Origin: Echinometra lucunter
Taxonomy: Eukaryota; Echinodermata; Echinoidea; Camarodonta; Echinometridae
Direction of reading: 5' to 3'
Assembly: GCA_029962745.1 (NCBI GenBank)
Contig: CM057162.1
Coordinates: 20,140,740 to 20,204,739 of the forward strand
DNA: 64,000 bases
The notes below the pieces were generated by a model, which saw nothing but the letters and a program-made list of their open reading frames with translations, was not told where the DNA came from and made no database searches. Below, piece after piece: positions 1 through 11,700 of the stretch. A program made the position numbers and the translations under genes. Positions within the stretch are counted from its first letter, which is position 1, and the number at the start of each line of letters is the position of its first letter.

Positions 1-605
1 GTTTCTAGAATTTAAGAGCAAGCAAATTTTTTTTTTTTAATACTGAGACCGGGTTATCATGGTTATACTATTCCCTTCTCGTGATTTAGTAAGGTATAAT
101 GATTTTTATCGCCATCTTCTGTTCTCACAGAGGGTAGGTTTATGGTCACAGGCCTTTATCTCCTGAAAATTCATCTATTTTAGGTAAATTTTGCCGCTCC
201 AGAATCATTGCAATTATATAGGCCTAACTAACAATTAACAATATAACTAACAATGAGTAGAATAATAGCATAAACTTTAGATAGCAAGACAAAATGCAAA
301 CTTATTTCATTTCTTAAGAAGTGTAATATAACCGCTATTGGTTAACATCATTAAAAATGCGAGCGAGCGCTCACAGGTTTTTCCTTTATCTTTTTCCTAT
401 TTATCATTTCTATTTTTCCTCTCTTTCTTGATATGCGGGTTTTGATACAAGGATATATAGAATCTATACATGAAATTAAAATTGCAATTACATTGTCAAT
501 TTTTTTTTCTTTGGGGGGGGGGGGCTTGAGCGATTGTTTTTTTTTTGGGAGGGGGGGGGGGGTCTTCAGCCCCCAAAGCCCCCCCCCCCCGTAGAACCGC
601 GCCTG
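1..605. mobile_element. Partial GCGAGC-family interspersed repeat
   Basis: Positions about 1-371 align by eye with 1690-2030 and with 44440-44765: shared blocks are the text around TCTCCTGAAAATTC, the ATTGCAG/ATTGCAA block and AATGCGAGCGAGCGCT. The left end lies outside the window. Poly(G) runs near 514 and 550 and a poly(C) run near 583 precede the sequence GTAGAACCGCGCCTG, which resembles a terminus of the hAT-like elements seen later. No reading frame of interest. Family membership is seen by comparison; the end point is inferred. Confidence 0.45.
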
Positions 606-1065
606 CTTATACCCTGGTAACCGGCGTTAATCTGTTTCAAGGGGGGGGGGATCGAAATGTTTTTCCCGATATTTCTTGCCTGCACTCGAGTATACACACA
701 CCCTCCTCACCCGTCCTTAAACACCCCATTCACATAATATTCTATTTTGTGAGCGAGCTAAGCGAGCGGGCCCCAAAACAACCACTTCTTGCTATAAAAG
801 AAGTCTTATTTTATCATCAAAATAATAGATAAAATACACTAGTTGATTATATAACGGGTACCTCCCTAGAGAATTCCAGGATAGCGATAGCGATTTCGAG
901 ATATTCTCGTTTGAAGTTTAAATGCTTGCCTTTTTTCATCTATTTATTTTTACAACTTGGAGTTGTGTTCTAAATTTATAAGAAGAGGGAAACGTATTTT
1001 TCTTACTTAACTCAAAATACGAATTCTTCATCAACTAGCTATGAATATTTTGCAGTTTTTTAAAA

Positions 1066-1611
1066 GATACGTAGTTCTGCCAGATTTAAGATACACAGTT
1101 TTGCCAGATTACATTACGAATCGTCTTTGGTTGCCACATGTGACGCGTGCGCTGGGATCTGGCAAAACAGCATCATCTTCCTAGTGCGCATAGATATAGT
1201 GTGTTTTAAATTCGGCACGCGCGGTTTCAAGCAGGAGATTCGTAGTTTTGCCAGATCATGAGAATCCCGTTAGTGCAGCACGCGCGTATGAGATACGTAG
1301 TTCTGCCAGCCACACGAGATGCCTCATGTGGAGGAAAATGATCTGCCAAAAGAATATAGCTTTACTTACGTACCTTTACCTGAAAAATAGACAACGATAG
1401 TCCATATCCGATCAAAAATTTCGAGTTACGTAGTTCTGCCTGCTAAATGACGTCACTTTTTCCCCAAACGGTGGAAATTTGTGAATTTTATTTTTAAAAC
1501 AACAAATATTATTACACAACATGGACACATTAAACATGATGTTTTCTAGATTATCACAGAACAAAAACAAAAAAAAAGTAAAAAAAATTGAGATACGCAA
1601 TTCTTCCAGAT
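1066..1611. repeat. Six-copy degenerate array of a ~20-nt motif
   Basis: Six direct copies of a GATACGTAGTTCTGCCAGAT-like motif occur at about 1066, 1090, 1237, 1292, 1425 and 1592. Reversed partial copies (GATCTGGCAAAAC at about 1156 and ATCTGCCAAAAG at about 1341) are interspersed. Spacing is irregular (24-170 bp), so it is not a simple tandem repeat. No coding potential seen. Confidence 0.6.
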
Positions 1612-1614
1612 CAC

Positions 1615-2265
1615 GGCCGCGATATTCGGGCATCTGCTGCTGGAATAATAGTGATTGCTGATCAAAAACAACGTGTTTCTAGATTTTATGAGCGAACAGG
1701 AATGGATTTTTTGATACTGAGGACAGGTTCAAGTGTATTGGCACTCCCTTCCCGATTATGTACAAGTTATTGGTATCTTCCTTCTCACAGAGAGTATGAT
1801 AGGAATAATCTAATGGTCAGAGACGTTATCTCCTGAAAATTCGTTTTATAACAACTTGCCGCTCGAATCATTGCAGTTAGGCCTATAGAACTTACATTCT
1901 ATGAGTAAAGAATAGCGTGAGCATTGCATAGATAGACAAAGATGCAAAACTCTTTTCTTTCTTTAACTGAGAATAGTCTGATAGTAATGTAACCGGCATT
2001 GGTGAAGGTATGGAAAATGCGAGCGAGCGCTTCCACCTTGTTTCCCCCCTTTTTTTAGCAAATGAAACAGAATTCAGGAATGCATATTATTTCCATCATA
2101 TTGACCTTTTGAGCAGCTCACAGATACAAAATCTATTAAAATTGATAACACAATAGAAAATAACAAATGTATAAAGCTTGAAAAATCGAGGGGGAGGGGG
2201 GAAACACGTCAACCGTCCTCCGTCCCTTCCGCCCCCCCTCCTCTACCCGGGACGCCGCCTATGGC
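1615..2265. mobile_element. Partial GCGAGC-family repeat, second copy
   Basis: The segment from the GGCATCTGCTGCTGGAATAA block to AATGCGAGCGAGCGCTTCC parallels 44376-44765 and 1-371. It ends in G-rich then C-rich runs (2190-2250) and CGGGACGCCGCCTATGGCG, a plausible degenerate terminus. No intact inverted terminal pair could be identified. Confidence 0.4.
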
Positions 2266-2269
2266 GAAC

Positions 2270-2994
2270 ACTGTCTGTTTTTGTTCAGCGTGTGAAAAAT
2301 TAATTGCGCCAAATTAAAAGAAGAGGGCAAATTAAACCAGCAGCCTAAATAATTTACATGTAAGTACTCCATTTCAAAGAATCGCTCTTTGCCACAGAGT
2401 TGCCCGACTGCCTGACTGGTTGACTGACTGATCGATTGTTTGAGCATTTTATTTATTAATGGTCAGTTGATTGGTTGATTAAATGATTACCTTATTGATT
2501 ATCTGGTTGATTGACTGACTGACTGACTGACTGACTGACTGACTGACCAACTGAATGGTTGAATGACTGACTGACTGACTGATGCATTGACTGATTGATC
2601 ATCAGTTGAAGTATTGATCAGTTGAAATTCCAATTAACTGGTTTTTTTATTTATTGATTAATTGAATGATCTGAAGAGTTATTATTTGGTACCTTTATTC
2701 TTAACTGAATGACTGGCATGTGAATTTAATGTGTCTGTGAGTTGTGAATCCTGTGCTTTAAAGATCTTGAAGTTTTTACACATAAGTTCTCATTCATGCA
2801 TAAAGCAGTGAAATCATTAAAATCATGATAGAAAATTGATTCAAGCTTTCTGGACTATCAAGACATTATCATAATTTTATGCAAAAGAGCAATTTTCTTG
2901 AATAGGAGTACTTATTCGGGCTGCTGGTTTAATTGTCGCTCTTTTTACAATTTGGCGCAAGACATTTTTCACACTCTGAACAAAAGCAGTCAGT
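2270..2994. mobile_element. MITE with ~110-bp terminal inverted repeats
   Basis: The left arm (about 2270-2394) and right arm (about 2881-2994) are inverted copies. Both begin ACTGNCTGNTTTTGTTCAG and contain GTGTGAAAAAT, TTGCGCCAAATT, TTAAACCAGCAGCC and AAGTACTCC in the same order when one is reverse-complemented. The ~490 bp interior contains a (GACT)n tract at about 2500-2580. There is no transposase frame, so it would be non-autonomous. No convincing target-site duplication was identified. Confidence 0.65.
2500..2582. repeat. (GACT)n tetranucleotide microsatellite
   Basis: Runs of GACTGACTGACT with a few interruptions, inside the MITE at 2270-2994; the flanks are degenerate GATTGATT/GGTTGATT derivatives. 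Confidence 0.85.
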
Positions 2995-3208
2995 AATCGC
3001 CCAAGCGTGAACGAAACTTTGTTTAGTTAATGGCACTTGATAATGGAACTACCAAGCATCTATCGACATGAAATACTCTTCGACATATTTTGAAAGTATG
3101 ATTTTAACAATTTTTCCAAGTGTAAGGTATTTTCGATACGCTCGGTATATACAAACATGTTGGTTCAAGTTCAGTAATATTCGTAAAGATGACTCTACTA
3201 CTCCCACT

Positions 3209-4372
3209 CATGGGTGTCGATCCTGTGGGGGGATGGGGGGGGGGGGGGTATATATCCCCCAATATTTTGGGTAGGGGGGATGGCCTCTATTATCATCCCC
3301 CATCACCCCCATTCACCATTAAAAATGGCATGGCCTCGTTAATCCCCTCAAAACAAAGTAAAAGAGAGAGAGAGGAGAGAGAGAAAAGCGGTAAAAGAGT
3401 AAAGAAAAAAGAAAAGGAAAAACCGGGAAGCGCTCGCTCACTTCTCTCGCTCGCATTTTAAATATCTTAACCAATGCCGAACTGTCTTTATGACATGCAT
3501 CTTATGCATCTTGTCTCTCTATCTAATCTTATGCTATTGTTCTACTCGCATTTTAAATATCTTAACCAATGTCGGTTACATTACTATTCTTACGAAAAGA
3601 AACTGGTTTGTATCTTGCCGATAAAGTTATGTGATAAAATCATGAGAATGAGTAGTACACTAAAACATGTTCTCAGTATTTCAAAAATCCATTTCTTTTC
3701 TCGCTCGCCAGCTACGATCGCTCATAAAATCTAGAAACATGATGTTTTCAAATAGCAAGCACTCTTATTCCCTCAGCAATATGTTCGAATATCAAATAAT
3801 TTGCAGCTAGGTGTCAAAGTGTCCCACACGTTGAAAATATATTTTTTGTCCTAGAATTGGGCATGCAAGCAGATTGGCCAAAATGTGATTTAGATACCTC
3901 ACAGGCTTAAAATATATTTTAACAACGAAATTTTTATCTTCAGAAGAGTGTGTTTTTCCCCACTCCCTTCGCTTGTAATATTTTAAACAAGGTGTATTTG
4001 AACATTAAAAAAAAAATTGGACCAGCGAGGTGCTAGTATAGAGTCATATTTGGCAGCGAGGTGACCAAATATACCATTCAAATATCTTATAGGCCTATAG
4101 GGTATTTTTGATGACGAAATGATACTTTATTCAAAAGAGTGTGTTTTTCCACGCTTGCTTCGCTCGCTCATGTTATACAGAAACAGCTACGTAGTTTGGA
4201 CAGTAAAAAATTGGACCACCGAGGTGCCAAAATAGTCATATTTGGCAGCAAGCTTGTCAAATATACCATTCAAAATAATCTCATAGGCCTAGAGTGTATT
4301 TGATGACAACATGATGTTTCTATAACAAGAACTTTGAATTTTTGGCTCGCTCGCTCGCAAAAGATGTGTCAA

Positions 4373-4406
<34 letters not shown>

Positions 4407-4618
4407 AAGAAATCGAGGCCCCTTAATATTCCATTCAAGTAATGTTTGAAAATGGTTTCTTGTGTGGTTAATTGAAGGGACGGTAGCTAAGAGACTTTGC
4501 TTAGTCGATCCTTCACGTTTGAATCCCACACCCTTTCCCCGCTCGGTCGCCTTACTACTTCGCCGAGGATATTCAGCATCAATCATCCCCCAACCGCGAA
4601 CACAAATCGACACCCATG
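3209..4618. mobile_element. hAT-like non-autonomous element with 8-bp target-site duplication
   Basis: The element begins CATGGGTGTCGATCC at 3209 and ends with AAATCGACACCCATG at 4618, a 13-bp perfect inverted terminal match. It is flanked by the perfect direct repeat CTCCCACT at 3201-3208 and 4619-4626. Eight-base duplications and short CA-starting termini are characteristic of hAT-superfamily transposons. The interior has poly(G), purine-rich sequence, repeated blocks with CGCTCGCTCGC and the AGTCATATTTGGCAGC unit, and a long poly(A). No transposase frame is present. It shares structure with the element at 17723-19308. Its right portion is repeated after the gap, ending at 9955 with the same CTCCCACT. 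Confidence 0.8.
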
Positions 4619-4626
4619 CTCCCACT

Positions 4627-5390
4627 ACTACTCTTCCTCCTCCTACTACTGCTGCTGCTACTATCAAGACTATGGTTATGTGTTTTGAAACTTAATGGGA
4701 TGAAAAAAAAAAATCCCTGACACCCCCTTAAAAGGAGCAAAAGAAAGGCAACAAATTTAAATAAAACAATATGAACAAAACCAAAAAAAAATGAAAAAAG
4801 AAGCAAAGAAAGTTAAAAAAAAACAAAAAAATATTGAAAAATAAAAATGAAATATTATAAATAAACTCTCAGGCGCATTTCATTAGAAATTTCTCTTTGC
4901 GCCACCAAAAGTAATTACTTAGGGGGAGTGGGATGGGGGAGGGGGTCTTTCGAAATCGTTGTCCTCAGAAAAAAAAAAAACAATCGTGGGAGGGGGACGC
5001 GTTGCCTTGATTTATGCCCATGACTACTACTACGACTACTACGACTACTAATACTCCTCGGCTATATACAATTGATCATAATAACGATAATGATAATAAT
5101 CAAGATAGTGAACTCATAGGAATATAATTATAATGATACAGCAATAATAGTTATAATAGGCGCGATGATGATAATAATGATATAGCAATGGTTGTGAGTG
5201 GACGATAAAAATAAGGAATTAAGAAGTAAGAAAAAAGGAACCAGCAGGAGAAAATGAAGAAAAGAAGAAGAAAAAAAAAAGAAGAACGAAGAGGAAGCAG
5301 CTTGTGAAGAGAGAGAAGAGGAGGAAAAGAAAAGGGGAGAAAAGGGTATCGAAAGAAAAGAAGTAGAAGAAGAAGGAGAAGAAAATATTA
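4627..5390. repeat. Low-complexity triplet and purine-rich stretch
   Basis: CTACTACT, A-rich runs, GACTACTAC units, GATAATAAT and AAGAAGAAG tracts follow each other with no credible coding frame; open frames here translate to low-complexity peptides. The same arrangement recurs at 9964-10730. Confidence 0.6.
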
Positions 5391-5488
5391 ATCCAGATGC
5401 TTACCTTTTCTCAAATGTGATGAACACCCATCCGTGAAGTAGTCTAAGATTACATCTTTCAGCACAACACTGAAGAAAAAGTATTTAC

Positions 5489-5611
5489 CGTAACATTGGA
5501 ATAATCGCTAGAAACGGCATCTGCTGTAGGCATGGTATGGTTGAAGACCACGTCAGTATCAACCAACATCGTCTTGAGCATGCGTTTCATATACAGGGTT
5601 CGCGGAACATG
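5489..5611 (-). other. Putative 123-bp coding exon, copy 1 (unrecognised)
   Basis: On the minus strand a block runs from an acceptor-like CCTTCAG at 5612-5618 to a donor-like ACG/GTAAAT at 5489. It is exactly 41 codons with no stop and encodes HVPRTLYMKRMLKTMLVDTD at its start, a non-repetitive, protein-like composition. The second copy at 10836-10958 has the same length with no indel, whereas the flanks differ by several indels. I do not recognise the protein. No neighbouring exons could be joined with confidence, and it may be a fragment of an old gene or chance. Confidence 0.3.
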
Positions 5612-8251
5612 CTGAAGGAGGTTTAAGGGTGTGTAACAAACCCCTAATGTTTACTTTATAGGATCGAAACTTTAAATGCCATCGGCATATCTATAATGAA
5701 AAGTTGGCCACCTTTCTTGCCTCCTTTTTTCCAATTATTGGAATTATTGAGCTGCCTTCACCCCCAGAAAATTGCTCTAGTGACGCCTTTATATACTCTT
5801 AGCTCTTATTTGAATTAAGCAAAATTATGCCTTAATCACAATTTCATAAATTCAGTATGCAAATCTGGAAAAAAATGAGGGGTCTTTAATTCCTTTTCCC
5901 CATCCTTTCTTACAGTTTCTTTGAACCATCCAGTTATCTGCACCAACAATTTTGCGTTATCCCGCCCTTCCTCTTATTAAAATGGTTTTAGTGACCGCAT
6001 GACCCCCCCCCCCCCTCCCCCGTTTCCTATCGCTAAAGTGAAACCACATTGATCCTTGGAGAACGACCTTTCTTTTTTAATCAATAATTTGTGATGAAGT
6101 ATCATGTGGATAGCTTTAAGGCATTTACCACCTCTTTCCTATTCGTGTTCCCAATCTCCCTTAATATTGTATTTCGTCGATCGAAAAGTTAGCATTAGTA
6201 AAAGGAAATGGAATAGAGGAACTTTCATAAAGTCAAGTGAATATTATCGCTTTTGGAATGATAGAAAACATATTATGACGACCCTTTCAAATACACAGCA
6301 ATCGCCATAGAAAGAAGGCAATCAATTTCAATTAGGAAGGAACGGTTAAGATAGGTTTGAAGTCATATTACCCATGGTCTAATTCTGTATCAATAATTCC
6401 ATCATTCTGAAAAAGAAGATATTTTTTTTTCTACATTATGCTATGCGGCCAATGCCACATAATTATTATTGTTTGCTATGCTTTAATTGTATATGGCCCC
6501 CAGTATCCCCGCCTTATATGAAGAGCTTGTTTGCAAAGGGGCTCGATCCACTTTTGATGAAAATTTAGTTATTGATATCAGAACATTTTTCATCTGTGTT
6601 CCTGTCTTTTGAACAAAATACCAAGCTAAATTTTGGAAGCACTCGTGAAACATTCTCTTTTTAATTTCACTTTTCCATACACGCCTGGACAAATCTGGCA
6701 AACAAATGCGTTTTTCTCTGAAGTTCCAAAATGGATCTAACCCCTTTTGCAAACAAACTCTTCATACGTTAATTATAATATTTTGTTCACTTATCCTCCT
6801 ATACCTTTCATGACTATAGCATTTAGACTAACTAGGTCAAGATATTCATACCTCAGAAGCTATAAACTAGTAAAGTTTTTTTTTATATATAAATTCAACA
6901 TTGCAAAAGACTTATTTTCTCTCCATGGAACTGAAAAAAAAAGATAAGTAGTTTGAAGGTGAAATGCGAAGTAAAGGAATTTCATAAAGGCGAACGCATA
7001 ATCCCGCTACGTCTCTTTTATAATATATTTGTCTGACAAAAAAAAAAAAAAAAAAAATTGACCGATATTTTTTTTTCAAAATGAAGTTTCTTAACATCTA
7101 ACTAGATTTTTAAAGGCGATTTATTGAGTGAAAATCCTTCGCAGCCTGGGGGCGAATACATTTATTTACAATCAATATTCTTTAACAATGTTTGAAGAGA
7201 ACTGACTGAAGAAATAGTGAAAGAGGAAGAAGTTTGTGTGATATAAAAACAACTTTATCCTTTAAACCCATTGAGTACAATTTGATTTCAGTATTACACG
7301 AATTTTTCAGACCCTAGCCCAAGTTACCTAAGGCTGCCTTATTGTGCCATTTGCATTGTATCAAACAAATTTCTCCTCTCGATACTGCATTCATTATTGA
7401 ATTTTCTTTCAAAGAATTCCCCCCTCCCCACTCTCTATAATGATCCCAATTCGTTTTTGTGATATCAATTAAAATACTCATAAGTCAATATATCAAAGTT
7501 ATTTACGACAGGATGGTATTCATTCAAATGAATTAAAAACATTTTCCTTAACACATTAAGCGTGAAGGGAACATTATTTTCTGACTAGTGAAACAAAACG
7601 CGAATGGGGGGGGGGGATAGAATATTGTTGCACGGACTGGTAAAATTCTGAACGGAATCGGACTGACGATTGGAAGGTTGGAATGTTTTGAAAATAAAGT
7701 TGAGTTCTTGTAAAGCCATTACCAAGATTGTAACTGAGAAAGTATTAATTACACATTGTCAAGTGTGAGACTTGGGAATTCTCAAATTTGCAAAAAATAA
7801 CTCACTTTTCCGGAAAGATGCATGCCTTGCACGCAAACAAGCCTAAGAGTATACATGGGAGCACGCACAAAGGACGCACGAGTGCTCGGCCAGAACACAG
7901 CTAAAGATGACGGCTTCTTTTAAAGCGCCGGTATCCGACACAGCTGGGCGCTCATGGCGCTTGCTCCACAATATCACTTATTTCGAATATGAGAGCTTTT
8001 GAAGAACATTCCTTTCCTTTGAACCTGTCTTCTATAATATTATACCTAACTCAATTGAAAAAAAAAAAAAAGATGAGAGCTCATTCGAACGTTTCCCAGA
8101 ACGCAACCTTATCTTTAAAACATAAACAATTGGAATCTGATGTACACAAAAATATTCAGTTATCAAGTATCCTTTTTTGTTGGTATAAAATTTTATTAAA
8201 CATACCGTCATCATGGTCATAATGCATATAACTGATCAGTTAGTAGTATCA
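5612..8251. other. Unassigned non-coding sequence, copy 1
   Basis: Contains poly(C) near 6002, A- and T-runs near 7040, and poly(G) near 7606. Open frames are short, and most are broken by indels in the sister copy (10959-13635). Nothing recognisable as a gene. Confidence 0.5.
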
Positions 8252-8751
8252 NNNNNNNNNNNNNNNNNNNNNNNNNNNNNNNNNNNNNNNNNNNNNNNNN
8301 NNNNNNNNNNNNNNNNNNNNNNNNNNNNNNNNNNNNNNNNNNNNNNNNNNNNNNNNNNNNNNNNNNNNNNNNNNNNNNNNNNNNNNNNNNNNNNNNNNNN
8401 NNNNNNNNNNNNNNNNNNNNNNNNNNNNNNNNNNNNNNNNNNNNNNNNNNNNNNNNNNNNNNNNNNNNNNNNNNNNNNNNNNNNNNNNNNNNNNNNNNNN
8501 NNNNNNNNNNNNNNNNNNNNNNNNNNNNNNNNNNNNNNNNNNNNNNNNNNNNNNNNNNNNNNNNNNNNNNNNNNNNNNNNNNNNNNNNNNNNNNNNNNNN
8601 NNNNNNNNNNNNNNNNNNNNNNNNNNNNNNNNNNNNNNNNNNNNNNNNNNNNNNNNNNNNNNNNNNNNNNNNNNNNNNNNNNNNNNNNNNNNNNNNNNNN
8701 NNNNNNNNNNNNNNNNNNNNNNNNNNNNNNNNNNNNNNNNNNNNNNNNNNN
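8252..8751. other. Assembly gap of exactly 500 N
   Basis: A run of 500 N. The round length indicates a scaffolding placeholder rather than a measured gap. The sequences on its two sides are copies of one another. Confidence 0.99.
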
Positions 8752-11700
8752 AAAGGAAAAACCGGGAAGCGCTCGCTCACTTCTCTCGCTCGCATTTTAA
8801 ATATCTTAACCAATGCCGAACTGTCTTTATGACATGCATCTTATGCATCTTGTCTCTCTATCTAATCTTATGCTATTGTTCTACTCGCATTTTAAATATC
8901 TTAACCAATGTCGGTTATATTACTATTCTTACGAAAAGAAACTGGTTTGTATCTTGCCGATAAAAGTTATGTTGATAAAATCATGAGAATGAGTAGTACA
9001 CTAAAACATGTTCTCAGTATTTTAGAAATCCATTTCTTTTTCTCGCTCGCCAGCTACGATCGCTCATAAAATCTAGAAACATGATGTTTTCAAATAGCAA
9101 GCACTCTTATTCCCTCAGCAATATGTTCGAATATCAAAATATTTTGCAGCTAGGTGTCAAAGTGTCCCATACGTTGAAAATATATTTTTTGTCCTAGAAT
9201 TGGGCATGCAAGCAGATTGGCCAAAATGTGATTTAGATACCTCACAGGCTTAAAGTATATTTTAACAACGAAATTTCTATCTTCAGAAGAGTGTGCTTTT
9301 CCCCACTCCCTTCGCTTGTAATATTTTAAAACAGGGTGTATTTGAACATTAAAAAAAAAATGGACCAGCGAGGTGCTAGTATAGAGTCATATTTGGCAGC
9401 GAGGTGACCAAATATACCATTCAAATATCTTATAGGCCTATAGGGTATTTTGATTACGAAATGATACTTTATTCAAAAGAGTGTGTTTTTCCACGCTTGC
9501 TTCGCTCGCTCATATTATACAGAAACAGCTACGTAGTTTGGACAGTAAAAAATTGGACCACCGAGGTGCCAAAATAGTCATATTTGGCAGCAAGGTTGTC
9601 AAATATACCATTCAAAATAATCTCATAAGCCTAGAGTGTATTTTGATGACAACATGATGTTTCTATAACAAGAACTTTGAATTTTTGGCTCGCTCGCTCG
9701 CAAAAGATGTGTCAACTAAAAAAAAAAAAAAAAAAAAAGAAAAAGAAAATCGAGGCCCCTTAATATTCCATTCAAGTAATGTTTGAAAATGGTTTCTTGT
9801 GTGGTTAATTGAAGGGACGGTAGCTAAGAGACTTTGCTTAGTCGATCCTTCACGTTTGAATCCCACACCCTTTCCCCGCTCGATCGCCTTGCTACTTCGC
9901 CGAGGATATTCAGCATCAATCATCCCCCAACCGCGAACACAAATCGACACCCACGCTCCCACTACTACTCTTCCTCCTCCTACTACTGCTGCTGCTGCTA
10001 CTATCATGACTATGGTCATGTGTTTTGAAACTTAATGGGATGAAAAAAAAAAATCCCTGACACCCCCTTAAAAAGGAGCAAAAGAAAGGCAACAAATTTA
10101 AATAAAACAATATGAAACAAAACAAAACAAAACAAAAAAATGAAAAAAGAAGCAAAGAAAATTACCCCCCCCCAAAATATGAAAAATAAAAAATGAAATA
10201 TAAATAAACTCTCAGGCGCATTTTCATTAGAAATTTCTCTTTGCGCCACCAAAAGTAATTACTTAGGGGGAGTGGGATGGGGGAGGGGGTCTTTCGAAAT
10301 CGTGTCCTCATAAAAAAAAAAACAATCGTGGGAGGGGGACGCGTTGCCTTGATTTATGCCCATGACTACTACTACTACTACGACTACTACGACTACTAAT
10401 ACTCCTCGGCTATATACAATTGATCATAATAACGATAATGATAATAATCAAGATAGTGAACTCATAGGAATAATAATTATAATGATAACAGCAATAATAG
10501 TTATAATAGGCGCGATGATGATAATAATGATAATAGCAATGGTTGTGAGTGGACGATAAAAATAAGGAAATTAAGAAGTAAGAAAAAAGGAACACAGCAG
10601 GAGAAAAAGAAGAAGAAGAAGAAAAAAAGAAAGAAGGAAGAGGAAGCAGCTTGTGAAGAGAGAGAAGAGGAGGAAAAGAAAAGGGAGAAAAAGGGTATCA
10701 AAAAAAAAGAAGTAGAAGAAGAAGGAGAAAAATATTAATCCAGATGCTTACCTTTTCTCAAATGTGATGAACACCCATTCCGTGAAGTAGTCTAAGATTA
10801 CATCTTTCAGCACAACACTGAGGAAAAATTATTACCGTAACATTGGAATAATCGCTAGAAACGGCATCTGCTGTAGGCATGGTATGGTTGAAGACCACGT
10901 CAGTATCAACCAACATCGTCTTGAGCATGCGTTTCATATACAGGGTTCGCGGAACATGCTGAAGGAGGTTTAAGGGTGTGTAACAAACCCCTAAATGTTT
11001 ACTTTATAGGATCGAAACTTTCAATGCCATCGGCATATCTATAATGAAAAGTTGGCCACCTTTCTTGCCTCCTTTTTTTCAATTATTGGAAATTATTGAG
11101 CTGCCTTCACCCCCAGAAAAATTGCTCTAGTGACGCCTTTATATACTCTTAGCTCTTATTTGAATTAAGCAAAATTATGCCTTGAAAAAATATTTACTTC
11201 GTTTAATCACAATTTCATAAATTCAGTATGCAAATCTGAAAAAAAATGAGGGGTCTTAATTCCTTTTCCCCATCCTTTCTTACAGTTTCTTTGAACCATC
11301 CAGTTATCTGCACCAACAAATTTTGCGTTATCCCGCCCTTCCTCTTATTAAAATGGTTTAGTGACCGCATGACCCCCCTTCCCCCGTTTCCTATCGCTAA
11401 AGTGAAACAAATTGATCCTTGGAGAACGACCTTTCTTTTTTTAATCAATAATTTGTGATGAAGTATCATGTGGATAGCTTTAAGGCATTTTACCGCCTCT
11501 TTCCTATTCGTGTTCACCAATCTCTTTAAATATTGTATTTCGTCGATCGAAAAGTTAGCATTAGTAAAAGGAAATGGAATAGAGGAACTTTCATAAAGTC
11601 AAGTGAATATTATCGCTTTGTGAATGATAGAAAACATATTATGACGACCCTTTCAAATACACAGCAATCGCCATAGAAAGAAGGCAATCAATTTCAATTA

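Larger units (their letters stand above)
3413..8251. repeat. Copy 1 of a ~4.85 kb duplicated segment ending at the N gap
   Basis: This stretch matches 8752-13635 along its whole length, with scattered substitutions and many one- to few-base indels, mostly in homopolymers. It ends exactly at the 500-N gap, and the second copy begins exactly after it. Contents are the rest of the hAT-like element, a low-complexity triplet region (4600-5390), a 123-bp open exon-like block on the minus strand (5489-5611), and 5612-8251, where no gene was recognised. Confidence 0.9.

Noticed and set aside
4470..4560. tRNA-like region with a TAGCTAAG A-box-like and GTTTGAATCCC B-box-like word (also at 9808-9897)
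   Set aside because: The T-arm flanks do not pair and the acceptor stem is only partly complementary, so no functional tRNA; at most a SINE-like remnant within the hAT-like element.
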